Positions 1 through 11,758 of a stretch of DNA of 64,000 nt are shown one piece after another. The stretch comes from Daphnia pulex (lineage: Eukaryota > Arthropoda > Branchiopoda > Diplostraca > Daphniidae). Location: NCBI RefSeq assembly GCF_021134715.1, contig NC_060024.1, positions 7,130,001 to 7,194,000 on the forward strand, read 5' to 3'. Both the position numbers and the translations under genes were made by a program. The notes under the pieces are model-generated. The model ran no database searches. It saw nothing but the letters and a program-made list of their open reading frames with translations, and was not told the DNA's origin. Within the stretch, counting starts at the first letter, position 1. The number at the start of each line of letters is the position of its first letter.

Positions 1-1642
1 AAGATAACAAAATATCTTATACCTCCCAAGAAAAGTGTACGACATCGGTCCAAAGACGTCACTCTTGAATGTTCCGCCGATCTGTTTCTTTAAGTGTTGA
101 AGATTTGTACATGGTAACTTTTACTTTTAGCACAGTATGTAAAGACACAAAACTTCTTAAGTTGATTCCTTCAATAAGTTTAATTTTAAACATTTTTCTA
201 ATGTGACGAGAATCGGCGTGGCTCAATCGTCGGTGCGAGGTAACGAAAGAAATCATATTTTGAAGTGAAATTGGAAAGTCTTCTACATTCTTGGTAAGTA
301 ATACATTTTTTTGCTACTTGTTCTCAGGTTTTTTTACAAGTTGTTCGTTATCGCAGAAATAATATTTTTTTCCAACAAACAAGTTTTCGTTGCAGCTAGG
401 TGTTTTAGTATGATGTTTTACACGACATAAATAATAAAATGCAAAATAAAACGATAAATTATTAAATAAAGGTTTTTTTATTACCTGGGCAAGATATTCT
501 CGCTCCTCGTTGCCAAAGCATGAATTCCTGTAACAGGTGAATAATTTGATTCCTTCATCAGCAGAATCATAAAAACTGAGAATCTACCAATTCTTTAGTT
601 ATTCTCAAAATCGGCAAAATTGTGCTAATGCTGGGATAAAATAATAAGTCATTGTCACTTCCTTCTATTTTCAGTAAATTAAAGAGGGGACTTTATCCAA
701 GAAGGCGGTACTGGTTTTTCGACATCGCACCATACAATTTTAGGTTTAGATTTGTTCGGTGTAATATTGTTTCACTGGATTGAAGAAATCTGGTGTAACA
801 CTAATCATGTAGTTGAAACTTCTACACTGGAGGACGTAAAGTAATAGTGACCCCGTGAGAGATACTACATTGCCTATTTATCATGGTCAAACAACAAGGT
901 CAAAAGACCAATCGTTTTTGCCCTTACTGGTTCCATATAACAAGACAACCTTACCCCTTGTTATGTTTCCACGCAAGGTCGAACGTACTAGTACATTCTT
1001 AGTACATGCTCATTTCCATGAAAGAGGAAGGCAGCCCAACTACATGTTACTAAGCGAGGTCGAACATAACAATACATTCGTCCTTGCTTGATGAAAGACG
1101 ACGAGTACGGAGTTCGGACTGTATGATCTCAACGTAACAGTATCTCACGTGTTCTCAACGTGAAAATATGTCGGTTTGGTATGTTCTTTCTACTTGTGTC
1201 ATGTAACCGTTTCATCATGAGAGACTTTTCCGCGTTACGTAACGAGTCGTCATATAAGGTAAAGACACCAGCTCTTCAGTTAGATAAGATAAGTGCTTTA
1301 AAATCGATTTGATCGTTTCTTTCCTGGCTTCATAATCATATACTGGTACTGCAGCAGTGAGAGACGAATGCAAGAAGTACTTTCTGTAGAATAATCCAAT
1401 CTATTCGTTCAACTTCATTGATTTCTGTGGGACTCATTCAAACGACCCAGTGACTAAATAAATTTCCAAAATTTAAAGACCTTCTAATACATAAACCTTT
1501 TATGATACCTGAACGTCTTATATCCATTGATGTGACTGAATTTACGGCTGAATGTATGTAGGCAAAGGTGTCAATGATACAACAAAACTTGCGGCATCTT
1601 CTATCTACCTATTTGTCCAGGGAAATGGTCAGAATGGATGTA
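1..1642. other. AT-rich non-genic region
   Basis: I recognise no gene here. Only short open frames occur and none resembles a known protein. One small structure is visible: an imperfect direct repeat of about 26 bp (GCAAGGTCGAACGTACTAG... at 973 and GCGAGGTCGAACATAACAA... at 1054). It probably belongs to an old unidentified repeat. The flank just left of 1643 may also contain outer parts of the next element's inverted repeat. Confidence 0.4.
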
Positions 1643-1740
1643 GGACGTTCAGGCCTCGGCATTCAGGCCCCCAGCGTTCAGGTCCCGGCGTTCAGGCCCA
1701 GGCGTTCAGGCCCAGGCGTTCAGGCCCCGGCGTTCAGGCC
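1643..1740 (+). repeat. Left terminal iterated motif (GGCGTTCAGGCCC)n
   Basis: About seven tandem copies of a 13-14 bp unit, GGCGTTCAGGCCC with small changes. They stand out as GC-rich in AT-rich surroundings. The right end of the element holds the same motif inverted, so this is a terminal repeat and not a simple minisatellite. Confidence 0.75.
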
Positions 1741-1847
1741 CTACTTTCTATGGGAGCCAATAGAGAATAAAAGAAAACTAAATTTTCTTAATCTCCCGCG
1801 AAAGCCAGTCAGTCAAACTTTGAAATACGAGGCTGTTCTATCTTACA

Positions 1848-3610
1848 ATGGCAGCAATTCTTCCTACTACTACATCTTGCTTCAAGTGCAAGAAGAATTT
1901 CTCGAAGACAAGAAATCCCCAGAATATGACATGCATGGAATGTCAAGAACATTTTCATTGGGCCTGTCTTTTGCCAGGCACTTTGTCAGCCCATGACAAT
2001 GTCCTGATGAAAAAAAAAACAAGTGATCAGTTTAAAATGTTACTTATGTGTCACTTCAACCGTGGAAGAAGTGCGTGCACTTACCCCAAAAAGAGCAGCC
2101 AAAGCTAACCCAGCCTAGCCATCTACTAAATGGGTTCGTGATTCTCGAACAAGGCCAAGGAGGCAGTTGTTAAGAGATCACGAAAGGAGCCGACATCACA
2201 GCATCCTACCAGTGAACCTCCTACAAGGCCAAGTGTAATTGCAGGATTGAGTTCACGACAAGCAACTATATACGGTCGTCGTTTCCACCTCAACTCCACT
2301 CAAATGTGTTGGATTTCCAATTACCATGGCCCAATTTGGTGATTGGCCAGATATGGCTGTCAATGTCAACATCGTGATTATCCCTGTCATCGCTTCCTCA
2401 GACAGCCAGCTTGTTGCAGCTGAGTGGAGTTCACGGTATGATTTTCCTATTCCTGTTCCTGAAGATACAGTAGAGCTGATTGTACGCCCTACCGAGCCCA
2501 CCCAACCTGATACATTTCCAGTAAGACCAATTGTATTGCCATCAGACACAAATGAATCATCGGATGATGACGATGTGCCTGATGACGAACGATACCAATG
2601 ACACATAGTGGAATCTGCAATTAGGAAGTATGTCTATGTTTATGTTTCAAATTTATATCTAGTGTTCAAAACTAATTTATCTCCTAACTTATATAGGGGA
2701 AACCAAACAATGCTTTACGGAAGAGGGAGATCTTTTGGAATTAAACGAAATCTGAAGCCCGGTAATGTTTCTTGGCGGTGCCATTTTCGGGCACCACCAA
2801 ACCCCTGTCAAGCTATTATGATGCAAAAGGAACATGATTTAATTTTAGGAATGAAGGCACACACCTGCAAGGCCAAATTGGAAAAGCAAACATCTATGCA
2901 ACAACAGCGCAAGTTGTCGAGCCTATCTTCTCCAAGCATTTCGAGAAAGATCCCGAAAGGAATTTGCCGGTACTCGATAACATCCTGAGAGTGGCTAGAA
3001 GATCCAAATCACATATGGTCCCAAAAACCCACTCAATATGGATTTTGACTTGGGTGATTTCTTTTACTGCACTCTACTTAACTTAAGTTAACTAATGTCT
3101 ATCGATCTGCAGATGATTTCCTCCCATTCTTCCCTGAAGATTTTTTCTGGGCTGATGTGGAAGTCAAGACCGCTACCGTTCGTTCATGGGTGTCATCTAA
3201 TATTTGCCACAGAAAAGCAATTGAAGCTGTTAAAAAAGCCAAATGTTGGTACATTGACGGTACCTTCTTCATAACCCTTAAGCCGTATCAAGTGTACGTC
3301 ATCCGCGCTTTTATACGGCACGGCGAACTTGAAAAACAGATATAAAACTAAAATTGAAAAAAAAAAAATGTAAACATCTATTTATTATTAGGTGCCTCTT
3401 GCCTTTTTGAACATGTCACACAATTACAAGAAGGACTAAGAGACGGTTTTTGTAAAATTTATTTAGATTCTCGAAGATCCAATAAGTGGGTAATAAGGGG
3501 AAAGAAATCATGTCAGATTTCGAGGCGGCAGTTTGGGTAACACTTAAGGAGTTGTTGTAACAAGCTGAGGTGAAAGGCTGCGGCTTTCTCTCAATCAAGC
3601 AATGTTAAAG
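1848..3610 (+). pseudogene. MULE transposase with PHD-like and FLYWCH fingers, broken
   Basis: Pieces of one transposase gene can be read in order. Positions 1848-1985 encode a CxxC...CxxC...HxxC zinc module resembling a PHD finger. An acidic proline-rich stretch follows at 2326-2601. Positions 2700-2870 encode a FLYWCH-like finger with SWRCHF, a second Cys and a terminal HTC. At 3157-3345 the transposase core shows WYIDGTFFITLKP followed by YVIRAFIRHGE, the segment around the first catalytic Asp of the MULE domain. At about 3512-3600 comes MSDFEAAVW (second Asp) and a broken KGCGF...QA segment. Stops and frameshifts separate these blocks, so no functional enzyme can be made. The assignment rests on motif order. 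Confidence 0.6.
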
Positions 3611-4523
3611 AACATGAAGAAAATAAGACTAGGCCCTATTTATAACAGGGATAAAGCGACGCGAACTATATGCAGGTTAATAATAATAATGATTAATAAA
3701 AAAACAAACAAAAAATACTTATTCTTTAGAAAATTGATGAGCCTTAACCTCTTGCCGGCGGAAAAGATATTAAAACGATTTTATTTAATTAGAGGAAATC
3801 AGTAAGACGCGTAATAGCGCCTTACTGAAACCCTTCCGCAGTTACGTAGAACGACAGTGGATCAAGTATTCAAAATGGCCACTAACATCATGGTCGATTT
3901 TTATGCAACATCGTCAGACAAATAACAATGCAGAAGGTACTACACTACTATAGTACTACAGTATAAATAAATTCGAAAATAAAAAACAAATAATTTTAGA
4001 GTACCAAAATTCCCTCAAAATGGAGATTGAAACAGCCCGAGTGAATCTGGCCAAATTCATTCGGGTAATGAAAGCCCAGGTAAAAAAGATAACTGGAAAG
4101 CCAAGTTAATTTCGCAACGGCAACAGCTACAATTGATAACAAAAGGTAAATTTAAATTAATAGTAAATAATCTTAATTATATGTATGAAATTTCCATTCA
4201 GATTCTACTCATTTAAATAGAAAACTAATGGAAGTATGGACTAAATATCAAGACAAAGCCCTATCCTCTAAGGAGCTAATATGTGAATTGGCTAAGCTTG
4301 GCCGGAAACAAGCTAAGGAAACCTGGGAGGAGCTTGAAAACGCCGAAGGTCAAGAAAAGGAACAGGAATCGCACAAGAACAGTATGAAATGCCTATTCTT
4401 ACATAAAATGAAGAATGCAGAACTTCTCCTCAAATACTTGCATTTAAATATTTAAAATTTTGGACGTTCACTTCCTTTACTAAAATACTTAAATAATAAT
4501 CAAATAAATATTTAAATTTTTTG

Positions 4524-4625
4524 ACGTTCAGGCCACAACAGCTGGACGTTCAGGCCCACATAGAAAGAAGGACCTGAACGCCGGGTCCTGGGCGCCGACT
4601 CCTGGACGCCGGAGCCTGAACGTCC
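4524..4625 (-). repeat. Right terminal iterated motif (inverted)
   Basis: Reverse complement of the left terminal block. It has fewer and more diverged units, including CCTGAACGCCGGGTCC and GCCTGAACGTCC. Two units face the other way (GACGTTCAGGCC at 4524 and 4544), which suggests internal rearrangement of this arm. Confidence 0.7.
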
Positions 4626-5697
4626 ATTACCCACATCGATGGCCAAATAGAAAAAGACTCCCAAAGCTTTAATTTATAAATTTTTTGAAGCTTGATCTCT
4701 TATAAAATCGATTCTCCATAGTTGTAATAATTTGTTTTGGCGCTTTCTACTTTTTATAAAAGTAATATATGCATAATATGAAAAGAGAACAAAGTGGAAA
4801 TACTGATTTAAAGAAAATAATAACGGTAATTGAACACTCACTTCCACTCTCCTTCTCCCTGAATTGTTTACCTCTACAGAAAATTTAGAAAATAAAAATC
4901 AGATGTCTGACTGTTCCAAACGCTCCTAACTTGTGTCTTTTCCTGCTACCATTCTTAGAACTGAATTTATGTATAATTTCAGACCTATTGAAATGTCACG
5001 TTGCCATCAACCCTAAGGACAAGAACTCACAGTTGATAATGACGGAGGGCCACCTGAGCGTCAAAACGATGCACATGAACTCATGAAGGGACACGGGCAC
5101 CGGAAAATCTTGTCTAAGTCCAAGAACAATGTGCATCCCGTCTTGCCGAAAAGTGTGTATCTGAGATGATAAGCATAACAAACAATTGATGAGTCAGTTT
5201 TGTAGATTCAACTCTTACCATTTCAGTTAGAAAACGTAATGCGAGATAAACAAAGGTAAAGAAAAATTAAGAGCTACCTATTGGAACGAGAAAGAGGTGT
5301 GTTATTAACTAAATACCTGTCGAGAGGCGGAATAAATGACTTCTATCTTAGAGTGCTAAAGACAGTGGACTGTCATTGCGCGGGTAAGGTAAGTTCTGCC
5401 ATTTTCTAGAACAGATAGAGGGTTGCCAAATTATGGGTGCAACATTTCAGCTTCTACATCATTTGGGCGCGAAATATTATTTCTGACAAAACAATTATTA
5501 TTGGAAATCATGTTATTATTTTTAATTGTGTATTTTTATATATGTTTTCATAGGTTATAAGGCCAAGAACCGGAGTAACCCCCCACTAGAAGGAAAAAGG
5601 GAAGAAAAAAAGGCCCGGATGTTAAATGAATGGAAATCTTTATTCAACGTCGTTATCAACGTTCACCGTCAGTACGCCTTCTATATTCTCCCTCCCA
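4626..5697. other. No recognisable feature
   Basis: AT-rich sequence. The short frames present have no family resemblance and no splice architecture. I see nothing to annotate. Confidence 0.4.
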
Positions 5698-5809
5698 GTT
5701 GCCTATTTTTCCAAATACAAAGATTTTAAATGTTAGGGGCAGGGGGAGAAAAAAGACAGGCTATCGCTATGACCTTCTTTTAAATCTAAGTATTTGCAAA
5801 ATAGGCAAC
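5698..5809. repeat. Small hairpin-forming inverted repeat
   Basis: Arms of about 32 bp start GTTGCCTATTTT at 5698 and end AAAATAGGCAAC at 5809, with a few mismatches, around a spacer of about 50 bp. Pairing appears to continue a few bases outward (CCCAGTTGCC against GGCAACTACGGG). It could be a tiny MITE or a remnant foldback element. No target duplication is evident. Confidence 0.5.
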
Positions 5810-5994
5810 TACGGGACACAAAGGGGGAATATCCAACAAATGAAAAATATCCTTTTTTATTAAAAATTTTTGTGATTTTCAAATGGCATGGTGGTCAAAA
5901 TTAAACATCAGGTTATCACAAACTGCCGAACTTTTTCTTATAAATGACGCAAACTACGCATGGTTGGGTGATGTACTGACTTAAAAGAAAGATG

Positions 5995-7490
5995 GAAAAG
6001 AGAAATTTGCCAGCTTTCTCAGCAGGAGACTCCTCGCGAACGAAGCAAACTGGGCGTCCAATGACTGGTTTAGAGTGGTTCGCCGTAGTATGGGCCATAA
6101 AGAAACGGTCTACAGCGACAACTTAATAGCACTGTCACTGTGAGGAAAAAGGACCTCACGGGTAAATTTGCACGCTGGGTCATGGATCTGGCCGAGTGCG
6201 ATTTCCAAATCTTGCACTGCACCGGTCCATCTAACGTAGTTGCGGATGCATTTTCTCGACACCCTCTAACTTCCCTTTTTTCTCGATACACCCCGCGCTT
6301 ACGTAGGAGGTGTTTGTGAGCTTTGCTTATATGGAGTCTCTTTCGAGGAGGGAGGGTCCGAATTGGTTGTGGGAAAGGCGACAGAAAAAATTCATGTTCG
6401 GTGCCGTAGTTTCCCTCAATAGTGCCACGTTGTCATGTGTAATAATGGGGAGATGTTCAGCCAGTTGGTATCCTAGCCCCTCCAAAACAGTCCTGTTTTT
6501 CACCTACCACAATTGACCTCGAAAAATTTTCACTGGCGCAACATGCTGACCGCATCTTTAAGACAATGATCAACAGAATACAAAGAAAAACCCTTGTTAA
6601 ACAACTTTCTAAATTTTCGGGTTTAAAGGAGCGGGAATTTTCGGATGAGGAAACCCAAGGGGTCTTCCGCCTAAAGAAGAAAGTCCTGTATCGGCGGAAC
6701 ATTAGGAAGAGCGGGCACGTGCTGCTCCTTTGTGTGCATACGTTTTCAAAAGGTCGCAAGGGCGTGTCATGCCCCTTCGAGTGACCATGGAGGCAAAATT
6801 AAAACGATTAAGAGGATTCTACAGTGGTTTTGGTGGCCAGGTGCTGCCAAAATGGCCCGCAACTGATGTGCAGCTGCAATTTCTGACAAATAAGGAAAGT
6901 ACAGCGTAGGCGACCAGCTGAATCTTATTCTGAATCTTATTCCTCCGCCTGGTCGACCATTCATTATTTGGAGTTTAGATCACATGGAATCATTGCCAAT
7001 CAATCGAGGGGGAAACCGATTCATAATAGTTGCTGTAGATTATATCTCCAAACTACTTCTTGCCCAACCAGTTCCATTCATGTGCCGGAGCCCCAGCAAT
7101 TAGTTCCTAAAATTGGATTATCAGCCACCACGGAGTCCCGCATCACATTGCATCCGACCAAGCCTCTGACTTCACTTCAACGGAATGGCGCGATACGCTC
7201 TCACCGTTTGGAGTAGCACACTCTTTAGCGACCACTGAACAGCCGCAAACCAATTGCCTAGGTGGTAGAGTGGCAGAATGCTGTCGTAATCGACAAACTC
7301 GCGCCGTTCGTCTCAGTGAGTCGAAAGCAGTTGGAAAACCTACAAGAAGCGAACAGCGAAAACGAACAGCGAAACATCGGTCCATTCCAAATTATGCGAA
7401 CTCGGCCCTAACACTTACGCAGTGGAAGACAAATGGCGAGTTTTTAACGCTCACATAGGCCAAATTAATCGTTACTTAAAAAAAAACAAG
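5995..7490 (+). mobile_element. Broken Ty3/gypsy retrotransposon pol (RNase H and integrase)
   Basis: Plus-strand pol remnants appear in the usual order. Around 6000-6130 is the start of the RNase H domain (SRRLLANEANWAS). At 6145-6265 comes the RNase H tail, LTGKFARWVMDLAECDFQI followed by NVVADAFSRHP. At 6965-7090 lies the integrase core start, SLDHMESLPINRGGNRFI. At about 7370-7490 is the C-terminal GPY/F-like module, GPFQIMRTRP followed by inferred RYLKKNK. Stops and frameshifts occur between blocks, and no LTRs are visible in the window. It is an inactive internal fragment. Confidence 0.7.
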
Positions 7491-8544
7491 ACATGGAAAC
7501 GGAATAATCCAGCCAATCAAGTCAGACGGAGTTAGACTTATCGCTTCCCCAGTCATCGGCCCAATCATTAGACGATGCATCATCAGACGGAGACTCATCA
7601 TCAAAGGAGGAGTCGTCTTCTTCCCGGTTGCCCTCGGTTTCAAGTGCAACTGGGTCGTCGTCATCTCGTTCATATTCGCCATCCGATTCGTCTCTTTTTG
7701 CTTCATCGTTTCCCCCACTGGACAAAGCGAGCCCTGAACTAGGACTCCCACTGGATAGCTTCCAGTCGCCGTCGACTTCCGGTCTAAGCGCCACTGAAGT
7801 TGGTCCTCTTCCTACTACAGTTTCGCTCGGCCTTGGAGATGTAGTCTGGTGAGCGAGTGCGTATATCCCAGGCTTCCCGCTGTGGCCAGCACTAATCACC
7901 CACGACCCCGTCTCCTCTGTAAAAACCAAAACACAATCCGTCGGAAGAACAAAATTTTATTTTTCCATGTCGAGTTTTACGCGGAGTTGGTTGTCGGCCA
8001 AAAGTTGTTACGTTTTAGCGGTGGCTTAGAAGAACTACTCGCAGAAGATGGCAATTTCCGTAAGCATGTTCAAACCAAATGCAAGATTTTTAAATCCCTT
8101 CATCAAACCATCTGGGTTGGTAGAGAAGATTGGCAGCTCACCGTGGTAGAAGCCAAGCCCAACAGCGAATCATTTTGATAAGGTCCTCTTCAATCACCTT
8201 GCCAAATCACCCATTTTATGGTTGATAGAAAGGTAGATGGTACATCCCAAAATAACAATTATTCTCCTAACCATAAAAAAACTAGACAGAAAACTAAAAA
8301 AGAAGAAATTCTAGCTTGTGGAATGTCAAAAACACAAGAAAAAACCAAACAGCATCACATTCCTAGACTTTCTTTAAATTTTATGAGTAAACTAGGGTGA
8401 ATTATACATTAAGAATTTCAGTAGTAGATGCAGAATGTTCTAAACTGTGATATTTCTGAAAATTTTTATGATTAGATAAGTATTACTATGCTGAAATAAT
8501 AAAAAAACACACTTTCTATTACGTATTACCCCCTCAACGTTAAG
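7491..8544. other. Region downstream of gypsy pol, unassigned
   Basis: Contains a Ser/Asp-rich open stretch (about 7520-7930, open on both strands because of its composition) and a plus-strand frame at 7950-8178 with the sequence VEFYAELVVGQKLLRFSGG. Neither matches a family I know. They may be the 3' part of the gypsy element or unrelated repeat DNA. Confidence 0.3.
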
Positions 8545-8550
8545 GGTGTC

Positions 8551-8700
8551 CACCCGTTTCGGCACTTTTTTCGGCACTTTCGATTTTGGCGTTTTCGGCA
8601 CCCATATAAAACGCTTGGTCCCCCCTTGTATTTAAAATCTCCTCGTTCATTAAAAAATCTTTCCGTTTCGGCACTAATATTCTCCGTTTCGGCACAAATG
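8551..8700 (+). repeat. Left arm with iterated TTTCGGCAC motif
   Basis: Five occurrences of TTTCGGCAC, or close variants, lie within 150 bp of the left terminus. They mirror the GTGCCGAAA copies at 9428-9610. Such arrays are plausible transposase-binding sites, which is inference. Confidence 0.6.
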
Positions 8701-9419
8701 AATGCGTTTTTGCATGGTTAGTTATAAAATATGCATTTTATTTATAAAATGGATTTCCTCTAATAAATTCTATTACATAAGAGATTCAAACCCGGATGTC
8801 CCGCACTCAAGCTGAATACTATGCTTACACGCCAAGAACTCAGTTCAATTCTAAAAAAGTACGAGACTCTGAAATCTGAAATTGACGATATATCGCCATC
8901 CCTAATGATAATGAGCAAATAAACTTTCTGAATAAATAATCTAATAAATAATCTTTCTAAGTCCTTGCCAAAGAAAACAAATTCAGATTTTGTTAAAAAA
9001 ATGAGAAAAAACTCGCATTTTTTATAGAATCTAGGCATTCCATCTATTTCGTTTTAAAAATATAGAAAAAAACAAGGAAAAATGATTAAAAATGGATAAT
9101 GATCTGCACAGAATAGAACCTAATACTTCTTTTATGAGAATCCACCGCTGTACCCACTAGGCTGCCAATTGCTTACTCACTATGAATCTCGGTGGAAACA
9201 ATGGGAAGATTTTGCGGAAAACAGGAATTGAAAATCATACTTTCGTAAAATGGCAACGCAAGTGGCATAGGTATAACTGCCACAGGCAGCTGAGGGTCGG
9301 TGGGTGGATCGAACAAAATTGACACCCAGGGTGAATCACAGCTCTGTGGCCGTAACTGAAGAAGACTATGCACAATATATTATAACACGACACCTAGTGG
9401 AATTTATTGTTTACGAATT

Positions 9420-9621
9420 TTGGGAGCGGTGCCGAAACAGACAATAATAGTGCCGAAACGGACAAAAGTGGCTAAGAAAACATGCATCGAAATACCAATA
9501 CTTAGGACCACCTCTGGTGGCGGTGCCGAAAAATTCAATCACAGTGCCGAAACAGAAAAAATTGGTGCCGAAACGGACAAAATTCAAAGTGCCGAAAAAA
9601 GTGCCGAAACGGGTGGCAACC
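9420..9621 (-). repeat. Right arm with iterated GTGCCGAAAC motif
   Basis: About seven copies of GTGCCGAAA, most followed by C or CGG, at irregular 15-40 bp spacing up to the terminus. It is the inverted counterpart of the left arm. Confidence 0.6.
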
Positions 9622-9629
9622 ACGTTAAG

Positions 9630-10288
9630 AATACCCATTGGCGCACGATCCTGTATTGAGAGGATTACAACTCAGCATCCGCAACTTGTCTATTGTTCAC
9701 AAATTGTTGATTACATATTGCTATGAGATCCCACAGTACGTTTTTGCCGGGTTTTATGTACTTAGTAAGTAGACATAATGCTCATTTTTTTTTAATTTAA
9801 AAAATCTGTGAAAACAATTTGTTTTGTCAAAGTATGGACATCGTTGTGGATGTGTTGAAAAACAAGTATAAAATCTCCCAGTCGCCATCTATGATCAGTT
9901 TCATTGACAACGTCATTCGGCATTCTGTTTTTAAGTTATCTTGTGGTCCTGAGGGGCATGAGATTAGACATTTTATCTCAGCAAAAATTTAACTCTGAAT
10001 TTTTCTTGTTCAACGCTTCCAAAAGCCATCGGATCGTCAGCTCTAAAGGGTAAAATATAATGTTATTATAACTTTTAAATTTTTAGTTTTACAACAGTAC
10101 ATCTTTGAATTCCTAGTTGCATATGCCATTCAGATGTCGGATCACTGTACTTTTGTCCAAAGATTGATGTTTCCAAACAAATTCCTCGTGAGGCAGCTGC
10201 AATAAAAATTAAATAAAATTATAATTTAGAATAAAATATTGCTTAGTTATAATAAATACATTGCTTAGAATAGCTAAATCTACCTTTT
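9630..10288. repeat. Diverged copy of the 5' part of the 28-34 kb tandem unit
   Basis: Positions 9866-9965 match 27973-28072 closely: a TATAAAA box, then CAGTCGCCATCTATGATCAG, through to GTGGTCCTG and GGGGCAT. Similarity stops after 9965. The rest of the interval is AT-rich and unassigned. The segment is therefore a dispersed sequence, present here without the HERC2 piece that follows it in the tandem units. Confidence 0.6.
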
Positions 10289-11400
10289 CTAGTAGCTTGA
10301 CGCTTGACACACACATATCAAGTCGTAAAGTCTTGGATAGAGTATCTTGTCAGGAAATTCAGCGCAGATGGTACTATCCATATATTCTGGTGTCGAAGAA
10401 GCATCGCGGCTGTCGACCCATACCAGCAGGTGGCAATGAGGCAGTCCGCGTTTCTGAAATTCGATTACTTCGATTCTGGCCGTGGCGAAACCCAATACTT
10501 GCTTTTTCTCGATATCATCGATACACTCTCTTTTCTTCAACTGGAATACTCTTGCGACCATATCGGGACGATCTTAAGCCTTCAAGTAGTTTGGGATAAT
10601 AGCAAGTATTTCCCTCCACTTGGGATTGCAGGTAAACGTTAAAAAAAGTTGGTTTACCAAATTTCCCACCAATTGTCTTGGCGTCATGGTATTTTTTTTT
10701 TTTCATGGCTCGAGGACTGCCAATGAAGGACGAAGGGAGAATGTAGATCGAGCCAACTTCCACGTTTTCTCTCTCTGCTCGATTGTTGATGTTATCCATC
10801 ATACCGCAGTAGCGCTCAACATGCAGCTCTGCCTGGTGTTCTATGAGGAATTGTATGCGGTTCCCCTCAATCTTGACGTAAGAATCGACAAAATACATGT
10901 GAATGACGGCACCCCAGCCAAAACGTTATTGAAATCACCGCGGACTGACATGCGCGAACTGTAGAACTCGGCTTGCGTCACTCTTGAACGTGGGCCTCTG
11001 TTTCTGTTCGGTGGTCGATCGTCGTTCTCCTCGTCCGCTTCTGGTTCTTGTTCTTCACCTTGCTCATTGTCAATCACATCATTGTCATCTGCTGCATCCA
11101 TTTCATCACGTATGAAAACTCTAGGATTGGGCCACAGGGGATCAATCTGCTCCTCTTCATCTTCTTCAACAATCATGGTCATTGCTGCCGCTTCATCTCT
11201 CTCTCTCCGTCTGGTGTTGGTATAAGGCATTCGGGTATGCCAACCGTCATCACCGTTGGGGAATAAAAGTGGGTAACACATCGGATCACACACGGGCTTT
11301 TGTGTGTCAATCTGGATGAATCGTGAATCGTCGGTCTCTGACAGGAATGTAGAGACTGTCACGAATATCTCTCTTGGCTGGCGGTTCGCCTAGTCTGTCC
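10289..11400 (-). pseudogene. Helitron Rep (helitron-like N) fragment
   Basis: Minus-strand frames read the N-terminal part of a Helitron replication protein. The upstream part has IRDSLYIP, DPMCYPLLFPNGDDGW and RVTQAEFYSSRM. Next come YVKIEGNRIQFL, RENVEVGSIYILPSSFIGSP and GKFGKPTF. The HUH-type two-His motif appears as KRGLPHCHLLVW near 10440. Frameshifts occur around 10650 and 10560. The frame ends at 10289, before the catalytic Tyr region and any helicase. It is a truncated, dead copy; neither Helitron terminus was identified. Confidence 0.8.
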
Positions 11401-11758
11401 CACTTTTAGGATTTTTTTTCTTTTTTGACGGCCTTTGGATAGGGGATGGCGAAAAAAATTTAAAAAAAATAAAACATACTAAAAATAAGAGAGAAAAAAA
11501 ATATCTCCCAATCATACTATAGCTGGGCAAAATTTACTTTGCGAGTTATTTATGTTTAAAGTTTCGACTCCGTGGCCCACCTCTAAAACGCAGGAGGGGC
11601 CTAAAGTCACGTGGTTCTTGGTGCGTTCGCTCTGGTCAGTTGTTAACCAATGGGAGCAGATCACGTGACCGGCAACAGCCAATGGAATGGGTATCCTTGA
11701 AAACATTTTCATTCTTTTACCGCATTACACACTTTCTTACCAGTTGCAAGAGGGCAAG

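Larger units (their letters stand above)
1643..4625 (+). mobile_element. Decayed Mutator-like (MULE) DNA transposon
   Basis: An element of about 3 kb is bounded by inverted copies of a GC-rich block beginning GGACGTTCAGGC. Both ends also share a nearby TTCTTTCTATG or ACTTTCTATG stretch in opposite orientation. Inside, on the plus strand, are remnants of a FLYWCH zinc finger and of a MULE-type DDE transposase core, both interrupted by stops and shifts. FLYWCH fingers are known partners of animal MULE transposases. I could not define a target site duplication, so the outer limits may be off by some tens of bases; a weak match near 1610 and 4645 could extend the inverted repeat. The copy looks inactive. 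Confidence 0.65.
8545..9621. mobile_element. 1.08-kb inverted-repeat DNA element with 8-bp target duplication
   Basis: The ends are inverted copies of each other: the left begins GGGTGTCCACCCGTTTCGGC and the right ends GCCGAAACGGGTGGCAACC. ACGTTAAG occurs directly outside both ends, at 8537-8544 and 9622-9629, as a perfect 8-bp target site duplication. Both arms carry several spaced copies of GTGCCGAAAC(GG). No transposase is encoded, so it is non-autonomous. An 8-bp duplication is typical of hAT and also fits P or Merlin; the terminal bases do not settle the superfamily. A 28-bp block at 9285-9312 resembles 34398-34425 in a zinc-finger gene fragment. Confidence 0.8.

Noticed and set aside
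1650-1740. CRISPR-like spaced repeats
   Set aside because: The units are head-to-tail without unique spacers, and the genome is eukaryotic. The same applies to the CGACACTAG arrays in the 22-kb element.
7522-7929. 135-residue acidic minus-strand frame
   Set aside because: Ser/Asp-rich region open on both strands; no domain, and it sits downstream of a dead retrotransposon.
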